Shown here: positions 1 through 8,988 of the stretch, piece by piece
How the letters are laid out: every line of letters starts with the position of its first letter
Position numbering within the stretch: the stretch's first letter is position 1
DNA from: Ideonella dechloratans
GTDB lineage: Bacteria > Pseudomonadota > Gammaproteobacteria > Burkholderiales > Burkholderiaceae_C
Assembly: GCF_021049305.1 (NCBI RefSeq)
Contig: NZ_CP088081.1
Location: 2,232,001-2,296,000 of the forward strand
Direction: 5' to 3'
Length of the DNA: 64,000 nt
Made by a program: the position numbers and the translations under genes
The notes under the pieces: generated by a model
What the model was told of the DNA's origin: nothing
The model's database searches: none
What the model saw: only the letters and a program-made list of their open reading frames with translations

Positions 1-414
1 GTGGTCTGCGACACCAAGGAGGAGACCGCCAAGGTCCTGTCGCAGCTGAAGATCGTCATCCGCACCAACTACTCCAACCCGCCGACCCACGGCGCCCAGG
101 TGGTGGCCACGGTGCTGAGCACCCCCGCCCTGCGGGCCCAGTGGGAAGAAGAGCTGGCTGGCATGCGCAACCGCATCAAGGCCATGCGCGCCAAGCTGGT
201 CGAGCGCCTGCAGGCCCAGGGCGTCAAGGGCGACCTGAGCTTCATCACCACCCAGCGCGGCATGTTCAGCTATTCCGGCCTGAGCAAGCCCCAGATGGAG
301 CGCCTGCGCAGCGAGTTCGGTGTTTACGGCGTCGACTCCGGCCGCATCTGCGTGGCCGCGCTGAACGACAAGAACATCGACTACGTCGCTTCGTCCATCG
401 CCAAGGTGATGTGA
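1..414 (+). CDS. tyrB: Aromatic/aspartate aminotransferase, C-terminal part (5' end outside window)
   Basis: The reading frame is open from base 1, so only the last 137 or so residues of a roughly 400-residue PLP enzyme are present. The stretch YSNPPTHGA and the C-terminal SGRICVAALN, whose arginine binds the substrate alpha-carboxylate in class I aminotransferases, match the TyrB/AspC family. The catalytic lysine lies upstream of the window. The enzyme would interconvert aromatic or dicarboxylic amino acids and their 2-oxo acids in the cytosol. TyrB versus AspC cannot be decided from this fragment. The GTG at base 1 is an internal codon, not a start. Confidence 0.88.
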   Translation: MVCDTKEETAKVLSQLKIVIRTNYSNPPTHGAQVVATVLSTPALRAQWEEELAGMRNRIKAMRAKLVERLQAQGVKGDLSFITTQRGMFSYSGLSKPQMERLRSEFGVYGVDSGRICVAALNDKNIDYVASSIAKVM

Positions 415-459
415 TCGGCCGCTGAGCCGACGGGCGCAGGCCGCGGGAGAATGCCCGCC

Positions 460-1149
460 ATGAACCTGCGCCCGCCCCCGCCGGCCGCGCCCAAGGCGCA
501 TCGGCTGATCTACCGCCCGCCCGTGCAGGGTCGGGACTACTGGATCCTCGACAACGCCCTGCCCGACCCGCTGGCCGTGCGCCAGCGCCTGTTGTCGCGG
601 CAGGACTGGGTGCTGGGTGCCCCGCACCGGCCGGAATCCTGGCCGGGCATGCGCGCCCAGCCCGCCCTCAGCCCCGAGGAGCTGGCGCCCCTGGAGGCCT
701 GGGCCCGGCAGCAGACCGGGCAAAAGAAGCTGTTCGCCATCGGCGCGGGCCTGCAAGGCAGCCAGTTCAACCACAACTGCGTGCAACTGGTGGGTGCGGG
801 CGAATCCGGGCCCCGGCCGCACACCGATTCCCGCAAGCTCTGCAAGTACGCAGCGGTCCTGTACCTCAACCCGGAGGTCCCTGACCATTGCGGCACGGCG
901 CTCTACCGGGTCCGCCTGCCCGAGGGTTCCCTGGGTGGCAACACCCTGCCCGCCCGCTACACCAACCTGGTCGAGGCGCTGGACAGCCGCTTCGTCCCGC
1001 CCGACCTGTTCGTCGAGGATCTGGCCTTCGACCACCGCTTCAACCGGCTGGTCATGTACAAGGCCGATCTCATCCACAGCGCCACCGCCTACTGGGGCAC
1101 CACCCTCGAATCCAAGCGCATGACGGTGGTCATGTTCTGGATGGCGTGA
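460..1149 (+). CDS. DUF6445-like protein with 2OG-Fe(II) oxygenase-type fold
   Basis: A soluble protein of 229 residues. The second half has the layout of 2-oxoglutarate/Fe(II) dioxygenases: an HxD pair in RPHTDSRK, a strand AAVLYLNP, a distal histidine in ADLIHSA and a basic pair in SKRMTVVMFW that could bind the 2OG carboxylate. This pattern suggests the DUF6445 group of uncharacterised proteins; the substrate is unknown. I chose ATG 460 because GGGAG at 445-449 sits 10 bases upstream. The ATG at 451 directly abuts that motif and would leave no spacing. It lies alone between the aminotransferase and phaZ. Family assignment rests on motif recall and is moderately sure. Confidence 0.65.
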   Translation: MNLRPPPPAAPKAHRLIYRPPVQGRDYWILDNALPDPLAVRQRLLSRQDWVLGAPHRPESWPGMRAQPALSPEELAPLEAWARQQTGQKKLFAIGAGLQGSQFNHNCVQLVGAGESGPRPHTDSRKLCKYAAVLYLNPEVPDHCGTALYRVRLPEGSLGGNTLPARYTNLVEALDSRFVPPDLFVEDLAFDHRFNRLVMYKADLIHSATAYWGTTLESKRMTVVMFWMA

Positions 1150-1307
1150 CACATTTCCCTGGGGTGATTGCGGATGGCGACATCCCCGATGCGCGATTGG
1201 ATGGTGCGGTGCACAATGGCGTCTGATTTCTCTGACTTCTCTTGATCTGGCAGCTTCGGCCAGCCAGACGAAACGCCGGCCCGGCCGGCTCTACCGCGGA
1301 GTGCCTC

Positions 1308-2633
1308 ATGCTGTATCAGATCTACGAGACCCAGCGTGCGCTGCTGGCGCCGTTCTCGGAATTCGCCAGCGCCACGGCCAAGCTCTACAGCCACCCGCTG
1401 TCGCCGTTCACCCACGTGCCCCTGTCCCAGCGCTATGCCGCCGGGCTGGACCTGATGCACCGGGTCACCAAGGAGTACGAGCGACCCGAGTTCAACATCC
1501 AGAGCGTCCAGGTGGAAGGCGTGCCCGTGGCCGTGCAGGAACAGGTGGCCATCCACAAGCCCTTCTGCGATCTGCTGCGCTTCAAGCGGTTCACCGACAA
1601 CGCCGCGGCTCTGGACAAGATGAAGAACCAGCCGGTGGTGCTGGTGGTGGCGCCCCTGTCGGGTCACCACGCCACCCTGCTGCGCGACACAGTGCGCAGC
1701 CTGCTGCAGGACCACAAGGTCTACATCACCCGCTGGACCGACGCCCGGCTGGTGCCGCTGGAGGACGGTGAATTCCACCTCAACGATTACGTGGCCTATG
1801 TGCAGGAGTTCATCCGCCACATCGGCCCGGACGTGCACGTCATTTCCGTCTGCCAACCCACCGTGCCCGTGCTGGCCGCCATCTCCCTGCAGGCCACCAC
1901 CGGGGATGTGGTGCCGCGCAGCATGACCATGATGGGCGGCCCCATCGATGCCCGACGCTCGCCCACGGCCGTGAACAACCTGGCCATGAGCAAGAGCTAC
2001 GAGTGGTTCGAGAACAACGTGATCTACCGCGTGCCCCCGAACTACCCGGGCGCCGGACGGCGGGTGTACCCCGGCTTCCTGCAGCACACGGGCTTCGTGG
2101 CGATGAACCCGGACCGCCACCTCAGCTCCCACTACGACTACTTCCTGGACTTGGTGCGCGGCGACGGCGAAAGCGCGGACGCCCACCGCGAGTTCTACGA
2201 CGAGTACAACGCGGTGCTGGACATGCCTGCGGACTATTACCTGGACACCATCAAGACGGTCTTCCAGGACTTCGCCCTGGTCAACGGCACCTGGATGGTG
2301 GACGGTGTGCGCGTGGCGCCGGAGGACATCACGACGACGGCCCTGCTGACGGTCGAAGGCGAGCGCGACGACATCTCCGGCGCCGGCCAGACGCGGGCCG
2401 CCCATGACCTGTGCCATGGCATCCCCGCAGACCGGCAGTTCCACTACGACGTGGAGGGGGCCGGTCACTACGGCATCTTCTCGGGCCGCCGCTGGCGCGA
2501 GAACGTCTACCCGGTGGTGCGGGACTTCATCGCGAAGTTCGACCAGCAGGGGGCGGCCGGAAGTGCCGCGGCGCCGAAGACCGCCGCTCGCAAGCGGGTT
2601 GGCGGCGGAACCGTGCGCAAGGCCGGCGCCTGA
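1308..2633 (+). CDS. phaZ: Intracellular polyhydroxyalkanoate depolymerase PhaZ
   Basis: A protein of 441 residues with no signal peptide, matching the intracellular PHB depolymerase family that releases 3-hydroxybutyrate units from native PHB granules. The nucleophile is a cysteine in ISVCQPTVP near residue 182, as in Cupriavidus PhaZ1, where Cys183 replaces the usual lipase serine. A C-terminal [11 protein letters not shown] supplies the likely catalytic histidine. ATG 1308 follows CGGAG by 6 bases; an upstream in-frame extension to 1242 lacks such a site. The C-terminal tail is rich in Ala, Lys and Arg, as in granule-associated family members. The gene implies that this organism stores PHB. 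Confidence 0.92.
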   Translation: MLYQIYETQRALLAPFSEFASATAKLYSHPLSPFTHVPLSQRYAAGLDLMHRVTKEYERPEFNIQSVQVEGVPVAVQEQVAIHKPFCDLLRFKRFTDNAAALDKMKNQPVVLVVAPLSGHHATLLRDTVRSLLQDHKVYITRWTDARLVPLEDGEFHLNDYVAYVQEFIRHIGPDVHVISVCQPTVPVLAAISLQATTGDVVPRSMTMMGGPIDARRSPTAVNNLAMSKSYEWFENNVIYRVPPNYPGAGRRVYPGFLQHTGFVAMNPDRHLSSHYDYFLDLVRGDGESADAHREFYDEYNAVLDMPADYYLDTIKTVFQDFALVNGTWMVDGVRVAPEDITTTALLTVEGERDDISGAGQTRAAHDLCHGIPADRQFHYDVEGAGHYGIFSGRRWRENVYPVVRDFIAKFDQQGAAGSAAAPKTAARKRVGGGTVRKAGA

Positions 2634-2671
2634 GACACCGACGCGGTGCGGCCGCACCGATAATCACGGGC

Positions 2672-3403
2672 GTGACCCACCCGCCCACTTCCGTCTCTTC
2701 TGCCTCGGCGATGCCGGCCCTGGACGAATCCCTGGTCCGGCGCATCGAGGACGCGCTGCCGCAGACCCAGTGCACCCGCTGCGGCTACCCGGACTGCCAT
2801 GCCTACGCCCAGGCCATCGCCCAGGGACAGGCCGGCATCCACCAATGCCCCCCGGGCGGCCAGGAAGGCGTGGCCCGTCTGGCCCGCGTGACGGGCCTGC
2901 CCGAACGGCCGCTGGATCCGGCCCACGGCGTGGAAGCCCCGCGGGCCGTGGCGGTGATCGACGAGGCCTGGTGCATTGGCTGCACGCTCTGCCTGAAGGC
3001 CTGTCCGGTCGACAGCATCGTGGGGGCCAACAAGCGCATGCACACCGTCGTCGAGGCCCAATGCACCGGCTGCGAGCTGTGCATCCCCGTTTGCCCGGTC
3101 AGTTGCATCGCGATGGAAGCGGTCAGCGGCCAGCGCACCGGCTGGGCGGCCTGGAGCGAGGCACAGGCCGGCGAGGCCCGGGCGCGCTATGCCTTTCACC
3201 AGATGCGCGTGCAGCGGGACAAGCGCGAGCACGACCAGGCCCTGCTGGCCAAGGCCGTGCACAAGCTCTCCGACCTGGAGAACCAGACCCTGCACACCGA
3301 CCCTGCGGTGATTGCCCGCAAACGGTCCGTGATCGAGGCCGCCATCGCCCGGGCCCGGGCGCTGCGCGAGAACGCCTCCGTTGACGACACCAGCGCACCA
3401 TGA
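2672..3403 (+). CDS. rnfB: RnfB-like ferredoxin, stand-alone electron transport protein
   Basis: An iron-sulfur protein of about 243 residues. It has the N-terminal Fe-S domain of RnfB (CTRCGYPDC, then CPPGG) followed by two [4Fe-4S] motifs, [12 protein letters not shown] and [12 protein letters not shown]. The N-terminal membrane helix of enterobacterial RnfB/RsxB is missing, and no other rnf gene is nearby, so it probably acts as a soluble ferredoxin rather than in a full Rnf complex. The start is uncertain: GTG 2672 gives a short Ser/Thr/Pro leader, while ATG 2711 begins just before the conserved region. It overlaps nth by 4 bases (ATGA), which implies translational coupling. Confidence 0.88.
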   Translation: MTHPPTSVSSASAMPALDESLVRRIEDALPQTQCTRCGYPDCHAYAQAIAQGQAGIHQCPPGGQEGVARLARVTGLPERPLDPAHGVEAPRAVAVIDEAWCIGCTLCLKACPVDSIVGANKRMHTVVEAQCTGCELCIPVCPVSCIAMEAVSGQRTGWAAWSEAQAGEARARYAFHQMRVQRDKREHDQALLAKAVHKLSDLENQTLHTDPAVIARKRSVIEAAIARARALRENASVDDTSAP

Positions 3404-4041
3404 TGTCTCCCAAGAAGGTCGAGCGCTTCTTCGCCACGCTGCAGGCCGCCAACCCCCACCCCGAGACCGAACTCGTCTACAGCAACCCCTTCGAGCTGCT
3501 GGCGGCCGTGCTGCTCTCGGCCCAGGCCACCGATGTGGGCGTCAACAAGGCCACCGGTCCGCTGTTCAAGGTGGCGTCCACCCCGGCCCAGATGCTGGCC
3601 CTGGGCGAAGAGGGGCTGATCGGCTACATCAAGACCATCGGCCTGTACAAGACCAAGGCCAAGCACCTGATCGAGACCTGCCGCATCCTGGTGGAACGGC
3701 ACGGTGGCCAGGTGCCCCGCGACCGCGAGGCCCTGGAAGCCCTGCCCGGCGTGGGCCGCAAGACGGCCAATGTGGTGCTGAACGTCGCCTTCGGCGAGCC
3801 CACCATGGCGGTGGACACCCACATCTTCCGCGTGTCCAACCGGACCGGGCTGGCCCCGGGCAAGACGCCGCTGGCGGTGGAACTTTCGCTGCTCAAGCGG
3901 GTGCCCCCGGCCTACCGGGTGCATGCCCACCACTGGGTGATCCTGCACGGACGCTACGTCTGCCAGGCCCGCAAGCCGCGCTGCGGGGCCTGCCAGGTGG
4001 CCGACTGCTGCGACTACCCGGACAAGACCACGGCGATCTGA
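3400..4041 (+). CDS. nth: Endonuclease III, base excision repair DNA glycosylase/AP lyase
   Basis: Endonuclease III removes oxidised pyrimidines and nicks at abasic sites. The helix-hairpin-helix [13 protein letters not shown] carries the catalytic lysine and VDTHIF the catalytic aspartate. The C-terminal Cys-X6-Cys-X2-Cys-X5-Cys cluster binds [4Fe-4S]. Counting from the second ATG (3403) these residues fall at Lys120, Asp138 and Cys187/194/197/203, the same numbers as in E. coli, so 3403 may be the true start. The first ATG overlaps the rnfB stop by 4 bases. The rnfB-nth order echoes the rsx-nth order of enterobacteria. Confidence 0.95.
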   Translation: MMSPKKVERFFATLQAANPHPETELVYSNPFELLAAVLLSAQATDVGVNKATGPLFKVASTPAQMLALGEEGLIGYIKTIGLYKTKAKHLIETCRILVERHGGQVPRDREALEALPGVGRKTANVVLNVAFGEPTMAVDTHIFRVSNRTGLAPGKTPLAVELSLLKRVPPAYRVHAHHWVILHGRYVCQARKPRCGACQVADCCDYPDKTTAI

Positions 4042-4357
4042 AACCCCAGGGTGCCAGAAATGCCAAGGGCCACGCAAGGTGGCCCTGAAAGCAACCGGCC
4101 CCTGGTTTCGCCTTCAGGCGAGGGGGCCGGGATCCTGCGACGCCGGTCACGGGTTCCGGTGTTCTGCCCAGTGCTGCAGTCGGTTTGCCGTCTCAGTGGT
4201 TCCCATTGTGCACGCGGTCCGATGACACCATCGTGACAAGTGCGGGACATTCGCCGCCCATCTCCGGCAGCGGGATACCCCTGCGAATCGCTCAGCTTCT
4301 CCCGCCACCGCCACCTTCCGGGCGCAGCATGGATGGCCCCGACTTCCCCACGTCACC
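4042..4357 (+). promoter_or_regulatory. Non-coding region upstream of the hox operon
   Basis: This 316-base stretch has no credible gene. At 4066-4086 an 8-bp perfect hairpin (agggccac/gtggccct) follows nth and could weakly terminate it, but no T-run follows. At 4197-4212 TGGttcccattgTGCA has the invariant GG-N10-GC spacing of a sigma-54 promoter with a partial consensus around it. Sigma-54 with the activator HoxA drives the hox genes in Cupriavidus, so the site is plausible, but the match is imperfect and no HoxA gene is in the window. No convincing -10/-35 pair was seen. Confidence 0.35.
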
Positions 4358-6157
4358 GTGCCCTTGGAAGCCACCGTCCGCACCGTGCTGGCGCGCCACG
4401 CCAACCAGCCCCAGGCCCTCGTGCAGATCCTGCGAGAACTGCAGGCGGAGCAGGGCTGGCTGCCCCGTGAGGCCCTGATGGCCGTTGCCCAGGCCACCGG
4501 GCGCACCGTGGCCGATGTCGAGGGCGTGGCCAGCTTCTACCGCTTTCTGCACCTGGTCCCGGTGGGCCGATACCGGGTGCTGTTCAGTGACAACATCACC
4601 GACCGCATGCAGGGCAGCGTGGCTCTGATGGAACGCCTGTGCCGGCGCCTGGGGGTGGCGCCGGGCGCGGTGCGGGCGGACGGACGGGTCAGCGTGGCGC
4701 CCTGCTCCTGCACCGGTCTGGGAGACCAGGGCCCGGCCCTGCTGATCAACCACCATCAGGTCATCACGCGGCTGACCGAGGAGCGGGTGGACGCGATCGC
4801 CGACTGCATCGAGCGCCAGCTGCCGCCCGCCCAGTGGCCGGCCGAATGGATGCAGGTGGAGGACCCGGTCCACCGGGCCGACGTGTTGCTGGGCACGCCG
4901 TTCGCCCCCGGCAGCGCTTTGCAGGCCGCACGCGCACTGGGGCGGAACGGCACGCTGGAGCAGGTCCAGCGCTCGGGTCTGCGCGGCCGCGGCGGCGCCG
5001 GCTTTGCCACCGGCCTCAAATGGGAGCTGTGCCGGGATGCCCCGGGCGCGCAGCGCTGCGTGGTGTGCAACGCCGATGAGGGCGAGCCCGGCACCTTCAA
5101 GGACCGGGTGCTGCTGCGCCGCCATGCGCATCTGGTGGTCGAAGGCATGACCTTGGCCGCCTGGGCCGTGGGCGCCCGCCGGGGCTTCATCTACCTGCGC
5201 GGCGAGTACCGCTTCCTGCTGGAGCACCTGCAGGAGGTGCTGCGGCAGCGGCGTGCGGCCGGCCTGCTGGGCCCCGACATCCAGGGCGAGGCCGGCTTCG
5301 ACTTCGACATCGAGATCCATGTCGGCGCAGGCGCCTATGTCTGCGGAGAGGAATCGGCCCTGCTCAACTCCCTGGAAGGCCACCGCGGCACGCCCCGCAT
5401 CCGCCCGCCCTTCCCCGTCGAGGTCGGCTACCTGGGCCAGCCCACCACGGTCAACAACGTCGAGACCTTCTGCGCCGTGGCCCACATCCTGCTGCGCGGA
5501 GGGGACTGGTGGGCCAGCCTGGGCACGCCCAAGTCCACCGGCACCAAGGTTCACGCCATCTCGGGCGACTGTGCGCGGCCGGGCGTGTACGAGTACCCGC
5601 TGGGCACCCCTGTCGAGCGGATGCTGGAGGACTGCGGGGCCGCCGACACCCAGGCGGTCCAGGTGGGCGGCCCATCGGGCACCTGCCTGTCGGTGACGGA
5701 GTTCGGTCGCTGCATCGCCTACGAGGACGTGCCCTCCGCCGGCGCGCTGATGGTCTTCGACCGCCGGCGCGACATGTTCGAGGTGGCGCGCAACTTCGCC
5801 CATTTCTTCGCCCACGAAAGCTGCGGCTTCTGCACCCCCTGCCGCGTGGGCACCGAACTGCTGGCCCGCCGCATGGACAAGCTGGCCGCCGGCCACGGCT
5901 CGCGCCACGACATGAGCGTGCTGCAGGAACTCGACACCCTGCTGCACCAGAGCACCCACTGCGGGCTGGGCGCGGCGGCCTGCAACCCCCTGCGCGACAC
6001 GCTCTTGAAGTTCCGCCCCAGCTACGAGCGGCGCCTGCAGTCACTGCACTTCCTGCCCGCACTGGACCTGGACGCCGAGCTGTCCATCGCCCGCGCCGCC
6101 ACCGGTCGCCAGGATGCCGCCGCGCACTGGCCCCCTTCTCACCCGACCACCCCATGA
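4358..6157 (+). CDS. hoxF: NAD-reducing [NiFe] hydrogenase, diaphorase subunit HoxF
   Basis: A 599-residue flavoprotein that passes electrons from the hydrogenase module to NAD+. Residues 1-150 resemble NuoE and the remainder NuoF. The FMN/NADH site shows RGRGGAGFATG (near 209), CNADEGEPGTF (near 238) and GAGAYVCGEES (near 325). The [4Fe-4S] ligands are SCGFCTPC (near 488) plus a cysteine near 534. In the NuoE-like part only a CSC motif is visible; where NuoE has its first cysteine pair the sequence reads SDNITDRMQGS, so the usual [2Fe-2S] set is incomplete. The start is a GTG without a clear ribosome site. It overlaps hoxU by 4 bases. Confidence 0.94.
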   Translation: MPLEATVRTVLARHANQPQALVQILRELQAEQGWLPREALMAVAQATGRTVADVEGVASFYRFLHLVPVGRYRVLFSDNITDRMQGSVALMERLCRRLGVAPGAVRADGRVSVAPCSCTGLGDQGPALLINHHQVITRLTEERVDAIADCIERQLPPAQWPAEWMQVEDPVHRADVLLGTPFAPGSALQAARALGRNGTLEQVQRSGLRGRGGAGFATGLKWELCRDAPGAQRCVVCNADEGEPGTFKDRVLLRRHAHLVVEGMTLAAWAVGARRGFIYLRGEYRFLLEHLQEVLRQRRAAGLLGPDIQGEAGFDFDIEIHVGAGAYVCGEESALLNSLEGHRGTPRIRPPFPVEVGYLGQPTTVNNVETFCAVAHILLRGGDWWASLGTPKSTGTKVHAISGDCARPGVYEYPLGTPVERMLEDCGAADTQAVQVGGPSGTCLSVTEFGRCIAYEDVPSAGALMVFDRRRDMFEVARNFAHFFAHESCGFCTPCRVGTELLARRMDKLAAGHGSRHDMSVLQELDTLLHQSTHCGLGAAACNPLRDTLLKFRPSYERRLQSLHFLPALDLDAELSIARAATGRQDAAAHWPPSHPTTP

Positions 6158-6900
6158 GCCGCTACACCGCATCCGGGCTGAGCTTCCTGCTCGATGGCGA
6201 GGAGGTGCCGATGGCACCGGGCGACACGGTGCTGCAGGCCGCCCACCGCGTCGGCCGCTACATCCCGCACCTGTGCTGGCACCCCGGGCTGCCGGCCCAT
6301 GGCTCCTGCCGCCTGTGCATGGTGAACTTCAACGGCCGCCCCGTCTCGGCCTGCACCGCCCTGGCCGCGCCGGGCGCGGTGGTGGAGTGCCAGACGCCGG
6401 CCCTGCAGGCCGAGCGCCGCACCCTGCTGCAGATGCTCTTCGTGGAAGGCAATCACTTCTGCCCGTCCTGCGAACGCAGTGGCAACTGCCTGCTGCAGGC
6501 CACGGCCTACCAGCACGAGATGGCCGGCCCGCACTTCGAGGAGTTCTATCCCGGCCGACCGGTGGATGCCTCGCATCCCGACATGCTGCTGGACCACAAC
6601 CGCTGCATCCTCTGTGGCCTGTGCGTGCGCGCCAGCGAGTTGCTGGACGGCAAGTCGGTCTTCGCCATCGCCGGGCACGGCACCCGGTGCCATCTGGTGG
6701 TCGACAGCCCCAGCGGCCAGTTGGGCGATTCCGCCCTGAGCGTGCACGACCAGGCCGCGGGCATCTGCCCGGTGGGTGCGCTGATGCCCAAGCGGGTGGG
6801 CTTCCGGGATCCGATCGGCCAGCGCCGCTACGACCTGCACCGGGTGGACGAACCGCACAGCCAGGAGGCCGCTCCACCGGCCGACGAGGAGACTCCATGA
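6154..6900 (+). CDS. hoxU: NAD-reducing [NiFe] hydrogenase, diaphorase iron-sulfur subunit HoxU
   Basis: A 248-residue electron-relay subunit related to the N-terminus of NuoG. The plant-type [2Fe-2S] cysteines are at 41, 52, 55 and 67. The His-Cys3 [4Fe-4S] ligands are His101, Cys103, Cys106 and Cys112. A further [4Fe-4S] set is CILCGLC (151, 154, 157) with Cys205 in GICPVGAL. The protein links HoxF to HoxY. ATG 6154 overlaps the hoxF stop (ATGA), and its own stop overlaps hoxY the same way, so the four structural genes form one coupled transcript. The Pro/Glu-rich tail of about 15 residues looks dispensable. Confidence 0.94.
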   Translation: MSRYTASGLSFLLDGEEVPMAPGDTVLQAAHRVGRYIPHLCWHPGLPAHGSCRLCMVNFNGRPVSACTALAAPGAVVECQTPALQAERRTLLQMLFVEGNHFCPSCERSGNCLLQATAYQHEMAGPHFEEFYPGRPVDASHPDMLLDHNRCILCGLCVRASELLDGKSVFAIAGHGTRCHLVVDSPSGQLGDSALSVHDQAAGICPVGALMPKRVGFRDPIGQRRYDLHRVDEPHSQEAAPPADEETP

Positions 6901-7469
6901 CCGGCGCCGCGCCCTACCCGCCGCCGCCGGAACGCAAGCTGCGTGTGGCCACCACCTCGCTGGGCGGCTGCTTCGGCTGCCACATGTCGCTGCTGGACAT
7001 CGATGAACGCCTGTTCACGCTGATCGAGCACGTGCAGTTCGATCGCTCGCCGCTGACCGACCTGAAGACCGTGGGCCCCTGCGACCTGGGCCTGATCGAG
7101 GGCGGTTTGTGCAATGCCGAGAACATCGAGGTGCTGCAGGCCTTCCGCGCCCAGTGCAAGGTGCTGGTGGCGGTGGGCGCCTGCGCCATCAACGGGGGCC
7201 TGCCGGCCCAGCGCAACCGGCTGGACATCGGCGACGTGCTGCGCGAGGTCTATGTGCACCGCCCCGGCACACGTGCGGACGCCCAGGTGCCCAGCGACCC
7301 CGAACTGCCCCTGCCACTCAACCAGGTGCGGCCCATCCACGAGGTGGTGCTGATCGACTACGAGCTGCCCGGCTGCCCGCCCTCGGCCGACACCTTCTGG
7401 GCCTTCTTCACCGATCTGCTGGCCGGGCGCACGCCGCGCCTGGCCCACGGCCAGATCCACTACGACTGA
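6897..7469 (+). CDS. hoxY: NAD-reducing [NiFe] hydrogenase, small subunit HoxY
   Basis: A 190-residue small hydrogenase subunit that holds the proximal [4Fe-4S] cluster. The probable ligands are Cys25 and Cys28 in GGCFGCHM, Cys96 in VGACAINGG and Cys160 in LPGCPPSAD. There is no twin-arginine leader, which fits the cytoplasmic bidirectional/NAD-linked class (group 3d) rather than membrane uptake hydrogenases. ATG 6897 overlaps the end of hoxU by 4 bases. hoxH follows after only 4 bases. Confidence 0.94.
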   Translation: MTGAAPYPPPPERKLRVATTSLGGCFGCHMSLLDIDERLFTLIEHVQFDRSPLTDLKTVGPCDLGLIEGGLCNAENIEVLQAFRAQCKVLVAVGACAINGGLPAQRNRLDIGDVLREVYVHRPGTRADAQVPSDPELPLPLNQVRPIHEVVLIDYELPGCPPSADTFWAFFTDLLAGRTPRLAHGQIHYD

Positions 7470-7473
7470 CACC

Positions 7474-8988
7474 ATGGCCGCCCCCGACCTGGAAACCGCC
7501 GCCCCCCCCGAAGGCCTGCGCCGCGTGGCCATCGACCCGGTGTCGCGGGTGGAAGGCCACGGCAAGGTCACACTGCTGCTGGACGAACACAACCGGGTGC
7601 AGCAGGCGCGACTGCACATCGTCGAGTTCCGCGGCTTCGAGGCCTTCATCCGTGGCCGCCCCTACTGGGAGGTGCCGGTGATGGTGCAGCGGCTGTGCGG
7701 CATTTGCCCGGTGTCGCACCACCTGGCGGCCTGCAAGGCGCTGGACCGCGCGCTGGGCATCACCGTCCTCCCGCCCAGCGCCGAGAAGCTGCGGCGACTG
7801 ATGCACTACGGCCAGGTGCTGCAATCGCACGCCCTGCACTTCTTCCACCTGTCCTCGCCCGATCTGCTGTTCGGCTTCGACTCGGAGCCCACCCGCCGCA
7901 ACATCGTCGGCGTGGCCCAGGCCCACCCCGACATCGCCCGCCAGGGCGTGCTGTTGCGCAAGTACGGCCAGGAGATCATCCGTGCCACCGCGGGCAAGCG
8001 GGTGCATGGGACCGGCTCGGTGCCTGGCGGCATGAACCGCCACCTGAGCGCCGAGGACCAGGCGATGCTGCGTGCCCAGGCCGACCAGATGGTGCAATGG
8101 GCCCAGGGCGCCGTGCAGCTGGTGCAGCGCCTTCACACCCAGAACCCGGCGCTGTACGACGGCTTTGCCCGCAGCCCGGCCCACCTGATGTCGCTGGTGC
8201 GGCCGGACGGCGCACTGGACCTCTACGACGGCCGGCTGCGGGTGCGCAGCGCCGAGGGCGCGCTGCTGCACGAGCAGGTGGATGACCAGCGCTACCTCGA
8301 CCTGATCGAGGAAGAGGTGCGCCCCTGGAGCTACATGAAGTTCCCCTACCTGCGCAGCCTGGGGCCTGCCGCGGGCTGGTACCGGGTGGGGCCGCTGGCC
8401 CGGGTGCAGAACTGCGACCGCATCCCCTCGCCGCTGGCCGAGGTCGAACGCCAGGTCTTCGTCGCCCACGGCCAGGGGGCCCTCATCGACGCGACGCTGG
8501 CCTACCACTGGGCCCGCATGATCGAGGTGCTGCACACGGCCGAGGTGGTGCGGGAGTTGCTGGACGATCCGGACCTCCTGGCCGGGGATCTGCTCGGCGC
8601 CGGCCAACGCAGCGGCGAGGGCGTGGGCATCATCGAGGCGCCGCGCGGCACCTTGATCCACCACTACCGGGTGGCCGACGACGACCTGATCACCCACTGC
8701 AACCTGATCGTCTCCACCACCCACAACAACCAGGCCATGAACGAGGCGGTGCGGGCGGTGGCCCGCGAACAGTTCGACGGCCGCGAGATCACCGAGGGTC
8801 TGCTCAACCAGATCGAGGTGGCCATCCGCGCCTACGACCCCTGCCTGTCTTGCGCCACCCATGCGATGGGCCGCATGCCCTTGGAAGTGGCCTTGGTCGA
8901 TGCGGACGGCCAGGCCCTGGACCATGTGGCCAGGTCGCCCGAGGGGCACTTCACGCGGCTGGATGGCCCGCTGACGTGGACGGTCTGA
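7474..8988 (+). CDS. hoxH: NAD-reducing [NiFe] hydrogenase, catalytic large subunit HoxH
   Basis: A 504-residue subunit carrying the Ni-Fe active site that splits or forms H2. The N-terminal L1 ligand motif RLCGICPVSHH has Cys75 and Cys78. The C-terminal L2 motif DPCLSCATH has Cys457 and Cys460 and ends at His463, after which the maturation protease cuts. The removed tail would be 41 residues, beginning AMGRMPLEV; I recall about 24 for Cupriavidus HoxH. All four nickel cysteines are intact, so the enzyme should be active if maturation genes exist elsewhere. The hoxW frame begins inside its last codons. Confidence 0.95.
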   Translation: MAAPDLETAAPPEGLRRVAIDPVSRVEGHGKVTLLLDEHNRVQQARLHIVEFRGFEAFIRGRPYWEVPVMVQRLCGICPVSHHLAACKALDRALGITVLPPSAEKLRRLMHYGQVLQSHALHFFHLSSPDLLFGFDSEPTRRNIVGVAQAHPDIARQGVLLRKYGQEIIRATAGKRVHGTGSVPGGMNRHLSAEDQAMLRAQADQMVQWAQGAVQLVQRLHTQNPALYDGFARSPAHLMSLVRPDGALDLYDGRLRVRSAEGALLHEQVDDQRYLDLIEEEVRPWSYMKFPYLRSLGPAAGWYRVGPLARVQNCDRIPSPLAEVERQVFVAHGQGALIDATLAYHWARMIEVLHTAEVVRELLDDPDLLAGDLLGAGQRSGEGVGIIEAPRGTLIHHYRVADDDLITHCNLIVSTTHNNQAMNEAVRAVAREQFDGREITEGLLNQIEVAIRAYDPCLSCATHAMGRMPLEVALVDADGQALDHVARSPEGHFTRLDGPLTWTV

